DNA of 64,000 nucleotides from Lachnospiraceae bacterium. GTDB taxonomy: Bacteria > Bacillota > Clostridia > Lachnospirales > Lachnospiraceae. Shown here in pieces: positions 43,196-52,261 of this stretch. The stretch covers positions 1 to 64,000 of the forward strand of contig JAGBEO010000004.1 in assembly GCA_017936885.1 (NCBI GenBank), read 5' to 3'. How positions within the stretch are numbered: the stretch's first letter is position 1; each line of letters starts with the position of its first letter. The notes beneath the pieces are model-generated. The model was not told the origin of the DNA. It searched no databases and worked only from the letters and a program-made list of their open reading frames with translations. Both the position numbers and the translations under genes were made by a program.

Positions 43196-43702
43196 TTATG
43201 CATTCTTACCGCAGCACTTCTTATACTTCTTGCCGCTGCCGCAAGGACAAGGATCATTGGGGTAAATCTTCTTATCCTTATGGATTGTGGTAGATTCCTT
43301 CTGCTCCTTATACAGTCTCTTTCTGGTTTCTTCGTCGTAAATATCATTCCACTCTTCCAGATTATATAACCAGTCTGCCCCTGCTGCCACCATATTCTTA
43401 TACAGCAGTTCTTTATCGAATCCGAGATTTACCTTCGTATCCTCTTCCATCTCTTCAATGGGATTCTGGGTTTTCAGACTGTCATTGATACCATCTAAGA
43501 ATCCTACCATTGTCATGATATCGATGTCGAATTTCTCAGCCAGTTCCTTAACGGTTCCCTCAACTACCTCGTCGGGAGTCTTAAGAAGCTGCGCATACAT
43601 CTCTTTTTCCTTTAAAAAGTATGCAGACCAAAGTCTCTGCAGATCTCCTTTATTTGCAGTCTCGGAGTAAGCCATATCACGCCACTGTTTTAATAATGCC
43701 AT
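43196..43702 (-). CDS. SEC-C metal-binding domain protein
   Basis: A 168-aa protein. The C-terminus [18 protein letters not shown] is the SEC-C zinc-binding motif also found at the end of SecA. The rest ([36 protein letters not shown]) is helical and unassigned; in relatives it is described only as SEC-C motif-containing protein. ATG at 43702, after AGGTGG, gives a soluble start. The T-box promoter begins just downstream. Confidence 0.8.
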   Translation of the reverse strand: MALLKQWRDMAYSETANKGDLQRLWSAYFLKEKEMYAQLLKTPDEVVEGTVKELAEKFDIDIMTMVGFLDGINDSLKTQNPIEEMEEDTKVNLGFDKELLYKNMVAAGADWLYNLEEWNDIYDEETRKRLYKEQKESTTIHKDKKIYPNDPCPCGSGKKYKKCCGKNA

Positions 43703-43854
43703 TTCTAAATACCACCTTTTATCCTGTAATATTGCGACAGTCCGTTTCAAAACGTGCTATCGCAGTTGATACCTAAGTATATAACATTTTCCGTGAAAAG
43801 TAAATTTCTTTCGAAAAAATGTATTTATCATGCAAACGTATTTACCAAAATATA

Positions 43855-45378
43855 TTATTTCGCGGACAATTTCCGAATAACCGCCAGCACACCAACCATC
43901 AGCACGATGCCGACAATCAACGGAACCACCGCATTCTGTGCAAAGCCTGCAATAATATAAGTCACAAAGGAAACTGCCGCCACCACAATAACATAAGGCA
44001 ACTGGGTAGACACATGATTTAAGTGACTGCACTGCGCGCCCGCGGATGCCATGATCGTAGTATCCGAAATAGGGGAACAATGGTCACCGCAGACTGCACC
44101 TGCCATACAGGCAGAGATGGAAATAATCATCATGGTAGGATTGGTACCTGAAAAAGTATGCACCACAATGGGAATCAGGATACCGAATGTTCCCCATGAA
44201 GTTCCTGTCGCAAAAGCGAGGAAACATGCCACCAGGAAAATGATTGCCGGCAGCATACTGAGCAGATTGTCCGATGCACCGCCGATTAAAACAGCCACAT
44301 ATTCTTTGGCGCCGAGACTGTCTGTCATCGCCTTTAACGTCCATGCAAAAGTCAGAATCATAATCGCAGGAACCATTGCTTTAAAGCCTTCCGGTACACA
44401 TTCCATGGAATCTTTGAATTTCAGAGCGCCGCTCGCCATATAATACACAATAATGATAACAAGCGCACAGAAGCTTCCGAGCATCAATCCCACAGAAGCA
44501 TCACTTCCGGAGAATGCTTTGATAAAGTCGTTGCCCTCAAAGAAACCGCCGGTATAAATCATCCCCACAACACAACTGATAATCAGAACCACAATGGGAA
44601 GAATCAAATGCATCACCTTGCCCCTTTCTTCCTGCACCTCCTGTGTTCCGTCACCGTAAGGGCGATCCACTGTTGTGAACAAATCTCCTTTTGCAGCATT
44701 GTCCTCATGTACCTTCATGGGACCAAAATCACATTTTAATAAAACAATGGTAACCATCGCCACAATGGTAAGCAATGCATAATAATTGTAGGGAATCGCA
44801 CGAATAAATACACTGAATCCGTCCTCTCCCTCCACGAATCCGGTCACTGCCGCCGCCCAGGAAGAAATCGGTGCGATGATACAGACCGGAGCAGCCGTAG
44901 CATCAATCAGATACGCCAGCTTGGCACGGGAAACCTTATGCTTATCTGTCACGGGACGCATAACACTTCCTACTGTCAGACAGTTAAAATAATCATCAAT
45001 AAAAATCAGCACGCCCAGCAAAATAGTTGCAAGCTGTGCTCCCACTCTGGACTTAATATAGGTAGTCGCCCACCGTCCGAATGCGGCAGAACCGCCTGCC
45101 TTGTTCATCATACAGACCAAAATGCCGAGCACCACCAGAAACACCAGAATACCCATGTTGTAAGCATCCGTCAGAACACCTACAATACCGTCCTGAAAGA
45201 CGTGGGTCATAGTCATCTCAAACCGGAAATCCGAATAAAACAGTCCGCCGATGACAATTCCTATAAACAAGGAGCTGTATACCTCCTTCGTAATGAGCGC
45301 CAGTACGATAGCCACCACCGGCGGAATCAATGCCCAGAAGGTAGCATACATCTGAGGCAGATATTGTGTTGTTTCCAT
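43855..45378 (-). CDS. NhaC-family Na+/H+ antiporter
   Basis: A 507-aa transporter with about twelve TM segments. LIFIDDYFNCLTVGSVMRPVTDKHKVSRAKLAYLIDATAAPVC and the C-terminal ATGTSWGTFGILIPIV with GDHCSPISDTTIMASAGAQCSHLNHV are the NhaC/YvsH-type signatures. Substrates in the family include Na+/H+, malate/lactate and lysine, so the ion is not certain. The start ATG at 45378 follows GAGAAAGGATG. It is preceded by a long structured 5-prime region. Confidence 0.9.
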   Translation of the reverse strand: METTQYLPQMYATFWALIPPVVAIVLALITKEVYSSLFIGIVIGGLFYSDFRFEMTMTHVFQDGIVGVLTDAYNMGILVFLVVLGILVCMMNKAGGSAAFGRWATTYIKSRVGAQLATILLGVLIFIDDYFNCLTVGSVMRPVTDKHKVSRAKLAYLIDATAAPVCIIAPISSWAAAVTGFVEGEDGFSVFIRAIPYNYYALLTIVAMVTIVLLKCDFGPMKVHEDNAAKGDLFTTVDRPYGDGTQEVQEERGKVMHLILPIVVLIISCVVGMIYTGGFFEGNDFIKAFSGSDASVGLMLGSFCALVIIIVYYMASGALKFKDSMECVPEGFKAMVPAIMILTFAWTLKAMTDSLGAKEYVAVLIGGASDNLLSMLPAIIFLVACFLAFATGTSWGTFGILIPIVVHTFSGTNPTMMIISISACMAGAVCGDHCSPISDTTIMASAGAQCSHLNHVSTQLPYVIVVAAVSFVTYIIAGFAQNAVVPLIVGIVLMVGVLAVIRKLSAK

Positions 45379-45384
45379 AGTTTA

Positions 45385-45562
45385 CATCCTTTCTCTGATT
45401 GTATTTTAAAAAATTTTTATAAAAATGTATATCTTCTCAAAGGATGGTCATACTACTAATAGTCAATGGACCCCCTCCTTTGATGATTACCAAAGAGAAA
45501 TTAATACTTATCCTCCCCTAAGGAAGCCCCCGGGACTGCAAAGGCGCAGGTTCGGGGGTTTT
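45385..45562 (-). promoter_or_regulatory. Structured leader of the antiporter gene, possible riboswitch
   Basis: Three hairpins precede the antiporter on the minus strand. One is GC-rich (CCCCCG at 45553-45558 with CGGGGG at 45527-45532 and an inner CTGC/GCAG stem). A second uses CTCTTTG (45491-45497) with CAAAGGAG (45475-45482). A third pairs that same CAAAGGA with TCCTTTG (45438-45444). The second and third cannot form together, as in a switch. The GC-rich stem also has TTTT on the plus-strand side and could be a plus-strand terminator. Confidence 0.35.
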
Positions 45563-45600
45563 CAGTTCCCAAACGATTTGTAAACCTGATGGAATACCCG

Positions 45601-46506
45601 CTAAAATTTCAGCCTGGCAAATAAATCTCCAAGACTTGTACCGATACTCTCACCGGAACTAAACTGAGCCATATCGGTGTTTTCAATTTCCTCTGCTTCC
45701 ATTTCTTCACTGGCTGCCCTGATGCTTAAAGATATCTTCCCGTCATTGGTATTCAATACCTTAACCTTTACTTTATCCCCGACCTTCAAAACCTCCGAAG
45801 GTTTTTTAATTCTCTTCTGGCAGATCTGCGAAATATGCACAAGACCGCTTAACCCGTCCTTTAAATCCACGAATGCACCATAGGGCTGAAGGCTCTCAAC
45901 CACGCCCTCTAAAATAGTTCCGGGAACGATCATGGCTACCTTATGGTCATGCTCTTCCTTTGCCTGCTCTTTTAGTATCTCTTTTGCAGAAAGGATCAGC
46001 TTCTCCTTATCCCTGTCAACGGTCGTGACTCTTACGGTCAATTTCTTTCCAAGGTAAGGCTGCGGATCTTCTACATAAGTGATATCCAACTGTGAACACG
46101 GGATAAATCCCCGGATTCCTTCTACATAAGCAACCACGCCTGCGTTTACAATCTCGCTTACTTTTACCGTCAGATTTTTCTTTTCCTCCAAATAGGTCTG
46201 TAACACATCCCATGCCAGCACGGCATTCGCGTCCTTTCTGGATAAAAGGATATTGCCCTGTCCGTCGTCCATCCGCACCACAGTAGCTTCAATCACATCT
46301 CCGATCCTCACATCGCTCAATACGGAAAATCCCGGGTCATCACTCATATCTTCCGCTTTAATGATTCCCTGCGTATAATATTTCAAATCAAGGGTTACTT
46401 CCTCTTCATTCACATCGATCACTGTCCCCTGAATCACATCCCCTTCGTTAATCGTCCTGAAGGATGCCTCCAGTTCCTTCTCGTAATCCTTCATTGATTC
46501 TTCCAT
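45601..46506 (-). CDS. S1 RNA-binding domain protein (ribosomal protein S1 homologue)
   Basis: A 301-aa protein with three S1 OB-fold domains at residues ~20-93 (EGDVIQGTVIDVNEEEVTLDLKYYTQGII), ~108-175 (TVKVSEIVNAGVVAYVEGIRGFIPCSQL) and ~192-262 (GTILEGVVESLQPYGAFVDLKDGLSGLVHISQI), plus an acidic C-tail. The third is the best-conserved. The E. coli protein has six domains; Clostridial homologues have three to four. It probably helps mRNA binding to the 30S subunit. ATG at 46506 follows GGGAGG. Confidence 0.88.
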   Translation of the reverse strand: MEESMKDYEKELEASFRTINEGDVIQGTVIDVNEEEVTLDLKYYTQGIIKAEDMSDDPGFSVLSDVRIGDVIEATVVRMDDGQGNILLSRKDANAVLAWDVLQTYLEEKKNLTVKVSEIVNAGVVAYVEGIRGFIPCSQLDITYVEDPQPYLGKKLTVRVTTVDRDKEKLILSAKEILKEQAKEEHDHKVAMIVPGTILEGVVESLQPYGAFVDLKDGLSGLVHISQICQKRIKKPSEVLKVGDKVKVKVLNTNDGKISLSIRAASEEMEAEEIENTDMAQFSSGESIGTSLGDLFARLKF

Positions 46507-46670
46507 TTCTCTTCCTCCCTCGGATTTTAACCGGTTTACGCACCACGTCTGCTTTCCGGCACTTCATGCATTGTATTTGCGTTCATTGTATCATAGTTTT
46601 GCTTTTTCGGATAGATTTTCAAATGAAATATAGATTTTTTAAGTCTTCGCCTGCTAATTAACAAGCAGAT

Positions 46671-48488
46671 TTATGTAGCGAATCCCGCATACTGTGTCAT
46701 ATACAGTTCGTAGTATTTTCCTTTCTGCGCCAGCAGATCATCATGACTGCCGCTTTCCACGATTCTGCCGTGATCCATAACCACGATAAGGTCAGAATCC
46801 CGGATGGTAGAGAGACGGTGCGCAATCACGATACTTGTACGGTTGCGCATGACATGCTGCATTGCATCCTGAATCGCCTTTTCCGTGCGCGTATCCACAT
46901 TTGAGGTCGCTTCATCAAGAATCAGTATTTGAGGATCTGCCACAAATGCCCGGGCGATGGCAAGAAGCTGCCGTTGTCCCTGACTAATATTTTCACCGGA
47001 ACCAACCAGCACCGTATCATAGCCCTGCGGCAGATTCCTGATCACTTCCCCGCAGCGGCTTATGTCCGCCGCCTGTTCCAACCGGGTATCCGACGCTTTA
47101 TCATTTCCGTATTTCAGATTATTCCGAACCGTATCCGAAAACAAGACCGTATCCTGCAATACAATAGCCACATTCCGCCGCAGACTGTCTCTGGCAATAT
47201 CCCGGATATTTTGATTGTTAATGCATATCTCACCGCTGTCAATATCATAGAAACGCATAAGCAGATTGACAATCGTGGTCTTACCGCTTCCCGTTGCGCC
47301 GACCAGCGCTACTTTTTGACCGGACGGTACCTCCAGCGTAAAATCCCGAATCACGGGATTGCCCGGTTCATAGGAAAACTGCACGTTTCGGAAAGTAACG
47401 GCAGCATTTTTCTCTTTCGCCAATTCTTCGCCGCTCTTATCTTCATTTGTTTCATCCAGCACGGTAAAAACCCGCTCCGCCCCCGCGATCGCTGTTTGAA
47501 GCTGCCCGTATATCTGGGCGATTTCATTGATCGGACGACTAAACTGCTTGGCATAGACGATAAAAGCGGAGATAACACCTACGGAAATCAACCCTTTAAC
47601 GGAAAAATACCCGCCGAAAGCGGCAATAATGACAAATCCGATATTGCCGATACAGTTCATGACCGGCCCCATCACGCCGCTGAAAATATCGGTTCTGATT
47701 CCGGCCTTGGTAAGTGAATCCGCCGTGCTGCAAAAGTCTGCTGCCGTGATATCCTGATGATGATAAGCAACGACAGTACAATAACCGGAAATCATTTCCT
47801 CCACAGTTCCGTTAAGCTGTCCCAGCAGCATTTGCCTTCTACGGGAAAACTTCCGTACCTTTTTAGAGAGAATCTTCGTTGCAAGCAGCGTCAGGATAAC
47901 GGTTGCAAAGCTGAGCAATGCCAGTTGCCAGCAATACCACAGCATAATCGCCACAGTACCGATAATGGTAAGGGCACCTGAAAACAGGGAAGGAAGAGAC
48001 TGCGAAACCGTTGTGGATATATTTTCAATATCGTTGGTCATGCGACTCATGACATCGCCATGGGAATGGGTATCCAGATAACGAATGGGCAGATCCACGA
48101 TTTTCCCGAACAGTTCCTCCCGCATCCGCTTGACGATTCTCTGGCTGAGCCCAGCACTGATAAATCCCTGCAAAAGCTGGCTGACGCTATAGAGCAGGTA
48201 AACCGCAATCATAAAAACCAAAGTATGTACAAGACTTTCCTTCCTGATTCCCGCAATGATATCAACAGCATTACTTTGCAGGCTTGGCGCGTAAACACCG
48301 CAGACCGTGCCACACACAACAATGAGCAGCATACAAAGCACCATGATTTTCTCATGTACGAAATAGGCAGCAACGCGTTTCAGCGTTTTTCCCATATTTT
48401 CAGCGTGCTCTGCCTGAACAAACCGTTCATGCCTGTTCATGCCGGGAATATTCCGTTCCGCCAGTTTCTGGTTGTTAAGCGCACTCAT
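46671..48488 (-). CDS. ABC exporter subunit (canonical ATPase site)
   Basis: A 605-aa half-transporter: six TM helices (residues ~40-340) and a nucleotide-binding domain. Walker A GATGSGKTT, Q-loop VAIVLQDTVLFSD, Walker B ILILDEATSNVD with the catalytic Glu, and H-loop IVIAHRLSTIRD are intact, but the signature is ISQGQRQ instead of LSGGQ. This pairs with the partner subunit to give one active and one degenerate site. ATG at 48488, 8 nt after GGAGG, overlaps the partner stop by 14 nt. Confidence 0.92.
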   Translation of the reverse strand: MSALNNQKLAERNIPGMNRHERFVQAEHAENMGKTLKRVAAYFVHEKIMVLCMLLIVVCGTVCGVYAPSLQSNAVDIIAGIRKESLVHTLVFMIAVYLLYSVSQLLQGFISAGLSQRIVKRMREELFGKIVDLPIRYLDTHSHGDVMSRMTNDIENISTTVSQSLPSLFSGALTIIGTVAIMLWYCWQLALLSFATVILTLLATKILSKKVRKFSRRRQMLLGQLNGTVEEMISGYCTVVAYHHQDITAADFCSTADSLTKAGIRTDIFSGVMGPVMNCIGNIGFVIIAAFGGYFSVKGLISVGVISAFIVYAKQFSRPINEIAQIYGQLQTAIAGAERVFTVLDETNEDKSGEELAKEKNAAVTFRNVQFSYEPGNPVIRDFTLEVPSGQKVALVGATGSGKTTIVNLLMRFYDIDSGEICINNQNIRDIARDSLRRNVAIVLQDTVLFSDTVRNNLKYGNDKASDTRLEQAADISRCGEVIRNLPQGYDTVLVGSGENISQGQRQLLAIARAFVADPQILILDEATSNVDTRTEKAIQDAMQHVMRNRTSIVIAHRLSTIRDSDLIVVMDHGRIVESGSHDDLLAQKGKYYELYMTQYAGFAT

Positions 48489-50220
48489 TTTTCTCATCCT
48501 CCTCTCCCATTTGAGAATGGTAAATATCCTGATATGCTGCACAGGTTTTCATCAGTTCCTCATGAGAACCGCATGCCGAAATCCTGCCGTTTTCCAGAAC
48601 TGCTATTTTATCCGCCCTGCGCACAGAGGCTATACGCTGCGCAATAATGATTTTAGTACTTTCCGGGCTGGATGCCTGCAGAGCCTCATATAAATCCGCT
48701 TCCGTCTTTAAATCAAGAGCACTGGTGGAATCGTCAAAGATTAGAATTTCCGCTGATTTCAAAACGGCTCTTGCAATCGAAAGCCGCTGTTTCTGTCCGC
48801 CGGACAGACTCATGCCCCGCTCGGCAACCACCGTGTCATAACCGTCAGGCGTCGATAAGATAAATTCCTCTGCCTGTGCGGTAACAGCGGAGTCTTTGAC
48901 CGCTTCCGGTGTCGCTTCCGGGTCGCCCCACATAATATTTTCCCGAATGGATGCGCTGAACAGTTCACTTTTCTGCAGAACAACCGCCACTTTATCCCGA
49001 AGTGCTTTCTGCTGATATTCCCGTACGTCCATACCATCCACGAACACAGCGCCATCCGTCACATCATAGAAACGGGAAATCAGATTCACAAGTGATGTCT
49101 TCCCGCATCCGGTTGCACCCATAATCGCCACCGTTTCTCCCTGATGTATGGATAAATTAATATGATCCAGCACAATTTTGCTGTTTCCGGGATAGGCAAA
49201 AGATACATCCCGAAATTCTATTTCTCCCCGCTGCCTTGTTGTGCCGTCAAAAGAGCCGTCCTTCAACTCCGGCTCGCTATACAGAACTTCTTTGACCCGT
49301 TCCCAGGAAGTAAGCCCTCTGGAAATATTCTGAAACAGCATAACCAGCATCAAAACGCCGTTGAGAAGCTGCGTCGTGTAGGTGATCGATGCCATGATAT
49401 TACCCGGTGTGGCCCCGCCGCCGTTTACTTCGTAAGAACCGACTAACAGAATGACAGCAACAACGATATACATCAGTGCATTGATAACAGGATTCATAAA
49501 AGCGAAAATCACAAGTACTTTAAGCTGTGTCTTGATTAACGCATCATTGGCTTTCCCAAAGCGCGCTTTCTCATAGACTTCCCTTACACAGGCTTTCATG
49601 ATACGAATGCCCGCAATATCCTCCTGCATAATCGCATTGATGGCATCAAGCTGTGCCTGCAGCTTAAAAAACAGAGGATTGGCTTTGATAAGACAGAATG
49701 CAAGACAACCCACAATAAAAGGAAACGCACACAATACAACCAGTCCGAAATCCCAGTTTAAACGGAATATGCAGTATATGCTGCCGAAAGTAAGAAGCGA
49801 GGTACGGATCATACCGCGCACAAACTGCGACACGAAATTTTGCACCTGTGTAATATCATTGGTCACCCGCGTTACCAGTGACCCTGTACCGAATCGGTCA
49901 ATCTGCGGGAAAGAAAAGGTCATAATATTGCGAAAGCAGTCCTTGCGCATCTCGTTCCCGATATTTTGCCCCGATAAATGCACGAACACATTGTTCAGGG
50001 AACCGCAGAGACCTCCGAACAGAACGAGCCCTATCATTTGGACTCCCAGTTTCCAGATTAAATTTAAGCTCCCGATACAGTTGTTATGTAAACCAAGAAC
50101 GCCATCATCGACAATCCGGCTCATAATTCCCGGCTGGATCAAATCCATCAGTACCTCACCGATCATGAACAGTCCGGCAACGATTGCATAAGGCAGATAT
50201 CTCTTAATATATTTCCACAT
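48475..50220 (-). CDS. ABC exporter subunit (degenerate ATPase site)
   Basis: A 581-aa half-transporter with six TM helices and an NBD. Walker A GATGCGKTS and signature LSGGQKQ are normal. Walker B is ILIFDDSTSALD, with Asp in place of the catalytic Glu, and the H-loop reads IIIAQRIASVR, with Gln for His. These are the marks of the degenerate subunit of heterodimeric exporters such as LmrCD, BmrCD and TM287/288. It is the first transporter gene, 5 nt after the MarR stop. Substrates are probably drugs or lipids. Confidence 0.92.
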   Translation of the reverse strand: MWKYIKRYLPYAIVAGLFMIGEVLMDLIQPGIMSRIVDDGVLGLHNNCIGSLNLIWKLGVQMIGLVLFGGLCGSLNNVFVHLSGQNIGNEMRKDCFRNIMTFSFPQIDRFGTGSLVTRVTNDITQVQNFVSQFVRGMIRTSLLTFGSIYCIFRLNWDFGLVVLCAFPFIVGCLAFCLIKANPLFFKLQAQLDAINAIMQEDIAGIRIMKACVREVYEKARFGKANDALIKTQLKVLVIFAFMNPVINALMYIVVAVILLVGSYEVNGGGATPGNIMASITYTTQLLNGVLMLVMLFQNISRGLTSWERVKEVLYSEPELKDGSFDGTTRQRGEIEFRDVSFAYPGNSKIVLDHINLSIHQGETVAIMGATGCGKTSLVNLISRFYDVTDGAVFVDGMDVREYQQKALRDKVAVVLQKSELFSASIRENIMWGDPEATPEAVKDSAVTAQAEEFILSTPDGYDTVVAERGMSLSGGQKQRLSIARAVLKSAEILIFDDSTSALDLKTEADLYEALQASSPESTKIIIAQRIASVRRADKIAVLENGRISACGSHEELMKTCAAYQDIYHSQMGEEDEKNECA

Positions 50221-50225
50221 GAATG

Positions 50226-50777
50226 TTATTCTCCGTTTCTCATACAATTACAATGCTTCTCACGACTATGAGAATGCTCATGGCACTTTTGTTTCTGTTC
50301 ATTTACTGCCTGATATCGTTTCGCCCAGTCATCATTGATCTTCTCAAGCAGGACAAGCAGCTCCTCTTTTTCATGCCCGGATAGACAGGAAAACATCTCC
50401 ACATGACGCTGATTGCGCTGCTTCGCCGCTTCGGCCGCCGTCTCCATTCCCTGCTTTGTAAGCGTAATAATTGTTGTTCTTCGGTCTGTTTCACTTACGG
50501 TACGCATGACAAGCCCTGCGCTCTCCAGCTTAGAAAGCACCTCGCTGGCAGACCCCGGCTGTATGCCGAGCCGTTTAGTCAGATCCCGCTGTGTAATGCT
50601 TCCGACCTCACGCAGAATAATCAGAATCCTCTTTTGGCTGGTTTTCCCCTCGTACAAAAAACGCATAATATGATTCAGATCCCGCATATTTATAATGAGT
50701 TTGTCATTGATATCCGCAGTATGGTAATGTGCCATACGCTGTCCATTATCCAATGAATTTTCATGATGTCTGGGCAT
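50226..50777 (-). CDS. MarR-family regulator with His/Cys-rich tail
   Basis: A 183-aa regulator. The winged helix runs from QKRILIILREVGSITQRDLTKRLGIQPGSASEVLSKLESAGLVMRTVSETDRRTTIITLT. An N-terminal extension contains several His residues, and the C-terminus ends KCHEHSHSREKHCNCMRNGE, an unusual cluster that could bind metal. ATG at 50777, 9 nt after AAGGAGG, is preferred over 50786. It is the first gene of the exporter operon and should repress it through the GGTACC boxes upstream. Confidence 0.9.
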   Translation of the reverse strand: MPRHHENSLDNGQRMAHYHTADINDKLIINMRDLNHIMRFLYEGKTSQKRILIILREVGSITQRDLTKRLGIQPGSASEVLSKLESAGLVMRTVSETDRRTTIITLTKQGMETAAEAAKQRNQRHVEMFSCLSGHEKEELLVLLEKINDDWAKRYQAVNEQKQKCHEHSHSREKHCNCMRNGE

Positions 50778-50808
50778 AGACTCCATCCTCCTTACATTCC
50801 TTAATTTC

Positions 50809-50861
50809 TTTGGTACCTAACTATTTTAATGTTGCTTTGCCGCAAATGTCAAGGTACCAAA
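50809..50861 (-). promoter_or_regulatory. MarR operon promoter with paired GGTACC operators
   Basis: TTTGGTACC (50809-50817) and GGTACCAAA (50853-50861) are perfect inverted copies. Between them, on the minus strand, lie TTGACA (50847-50852), an 18-bp spacer and TAAAAT (50823-50828). One box touches the -35, the other sits just after the -10. This is a clear autoregulated MarR control region. Confidence 0.85.
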
Positions 50862-51081
50862 ACAAAAAAAACAAGTAAATTTAGAACAGGATATGCTTTC
50901 TGTTGATTGCTTTGTTGCCGCAAAAATGTCTGCATATCAAAAGATTTGTGGGAAGGATAAGATTTGCCGAAAAGAATATTTCTTTTCTATGGAAAATATG
51001 GTATGGTTAGTTCAGTGTCACGCTTATAGGAATTATTTTTTTAGATTATATAAACCATATTTAAAACAAGTGAGGTCAGCT

Positions 51082-51471
51082 ATGAATCATACATCAACAA
51101 ACGATACAGAAAAAGATATGAAAAAAGAGAAAAAAACGTCGAAACAAATTGCGGCAATGGTATGTATTGTATTATTAGTTGCTATGTATCTGATTACTTT
51201 CCTTGTAGCCTGTCTGGATTTTCCCGGCTGGAGCAAACTGTTCGCCGGATGCCTGCTTATGACCATTGCCCTGCCGATTTTACTCTGGCTCTATATCTGG
51301 CTTTACGGCATGTACACGGAAAAACACACAATGGCATCCTTAGATATGATGCACAGTGATGAATATACCGGAATTCACGGAGCAGGCAAGAGGATATCTG
51401 ACGACTCTTCCATGCAGGAAGAAGACACGGTTTTACGGTCTTCTACTCAAAATAAGCATCTTTCTGAATAA
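51082..51471 (+). CDS. Small two-helix membrane protein
   Basis: A 129-aa protein. Residues 1-22 are charged (MNHTSTNDTEKDMKKEKKTSKQ). Two TM helices follow at ~23-45 (IAAMVCIVLLVAMYLITFLVACL) and ~53-77 (LFAGCLLMTIALPILLWLYIWLYGM). The tail is polar. I do not recognise a characterised family, though similar two-TM proteins are common in Lachnospiraceae. The frame is open upstream to 50893, but ATG at 51082 with GTGAGG is the only start that avoids a leader without binding site. It is divergent from the MarR operon. Confidence 0.65.
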   Translation: MNHTSTNDTEKDMKKEKKTSKQIAAMVCIVLLVAMYLITFLVACLDFPGWSKLFAGCLLMTIALPILLWLYIWLYGMYTEKHTMASLDMMHSDEYTGIHGAGKRISDDSSMQEEDTVLRSSTQNKHLSE

Positions 51472-51503
51472 TTCTTCCATGCAAATAAACTGTCTCTAAC
51501 ACG

Positions 51504-51550
51504 CAAAAAGACCGTTCAGTGAGAGAACCCGGCTCTTCCTAAACGGTCAT
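51504..51550 (-). terminator. Terminator of pdxST
   Basis: GACCGTT and AACGGTC pair at the base, with an inner GAGAG/CTCTT stem. On the minus strand the hairpin is followed by TTTTTGCG. It lies 20 nt after the pdxT stop. Confidence 0.8.
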
Positions 51551-51569
51551 TCTTAATTTTATACAAGCA

Positions 51570-52157
51570 TCAGTGATCACACATCTGCAAAAACATCTCA
51601 TGAATCCGATTGTCCGCATCCAACTCCGGGTGAAACGCAACGCCAAGCTGATTCCGGCAGCGTACCGCCACGATACGGTTATCTACCACTGCCAGTATTT
51701 CTACCTCTTTCTCTCCTGCTTCCTCTATGGCTTCAATATACGGTGCCCGGATAAATGTCATCGGCACGGTACCGATCCCTTTCACTTCCTGTTCGGCATG
51801 AAAGCTTCCGAGCTGTCTTCCGTAAGCATTGCGCTGTACCCGCACAGGCAAGGTGCCGAAATAAACATGCTCATCGTTACTCAGTTCCTGTGCCAGCAGG
51901 ATAAGCCCCGCACAGGTTCCGAACACCGGAAGTCCGTTCTTAATCTTTTCCTGCAAAGAACCAAACATATCCAGTTCCCGCAGCAGCTTTCCCTGCACCG
52001 TACTCTCACCGCCGGGCAGGATGAGTCCGTCAAATTCCTGATCAAGATCCGCTTTCTGGCGCAGCTCAATGCACTCCGCACCCAGCGCCTTCATTCTGTC
52101 AATGTGTTCTGCAAAAGCCCCCTGTACGGCAAGCACTGCAATTGTTTTCTTACTCAT
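51570..52157 (-). CDS. pdxT: Pyridoxal 5-phosphate synthase glutaminase subunit
   Basis: A 195-aa class I glutamine amidotransferase that feeds ammonia to PdxS. IAVLAVQGAFAEHIDRM, LPGGESTVQGKLLRE, the nucleophile Cys in FGTCAGLILLA, RNAYGRQLGSF and the His/Glu pair in GVAFHPEL are all present. ATG at 52157 follows GGAGATTGG. It lies 104 nt after pdxS and forms the DXP-independent vitamin B6 operon with it. Confidence 0.96.
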   Translation of the reverse strand: MSKKTIAVLAVQGAFAEHIDRMKALGAECIELRQKADLDQEFDGLILPGGESTVQGKLLRELDMFGSLQEKIKNGLPVFGTCAGLILLAQELSNDEHVYFGTLPVRVQRNAYGRQLGSFHAEQEVKGIGTVPMTFIRAPYIEAIEEAGEKEVEILAVVDNRIVAVRCRNQLGVAFHPELDADNRIHEMFLQMCDH

Positions 52158-52261
52158 AACCAATCTCCATTATGCATAGTATTCTCACCCTTTTATCCAG
52201 CCTGGTGCTCCTATGTCATTCCATTTCACGACAGATATCGTCACAGAGTTTCATTTGCCGC

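Noticed and set aside
50893..51081. N-terminal extension of the two-helix membrane protein
   Set aside because: The added 63 residues have no ribosome binding site and are Lys/Phe/Tyr-rich as expected from AT-rich DNA; ATG 51082 has GTGAGG.
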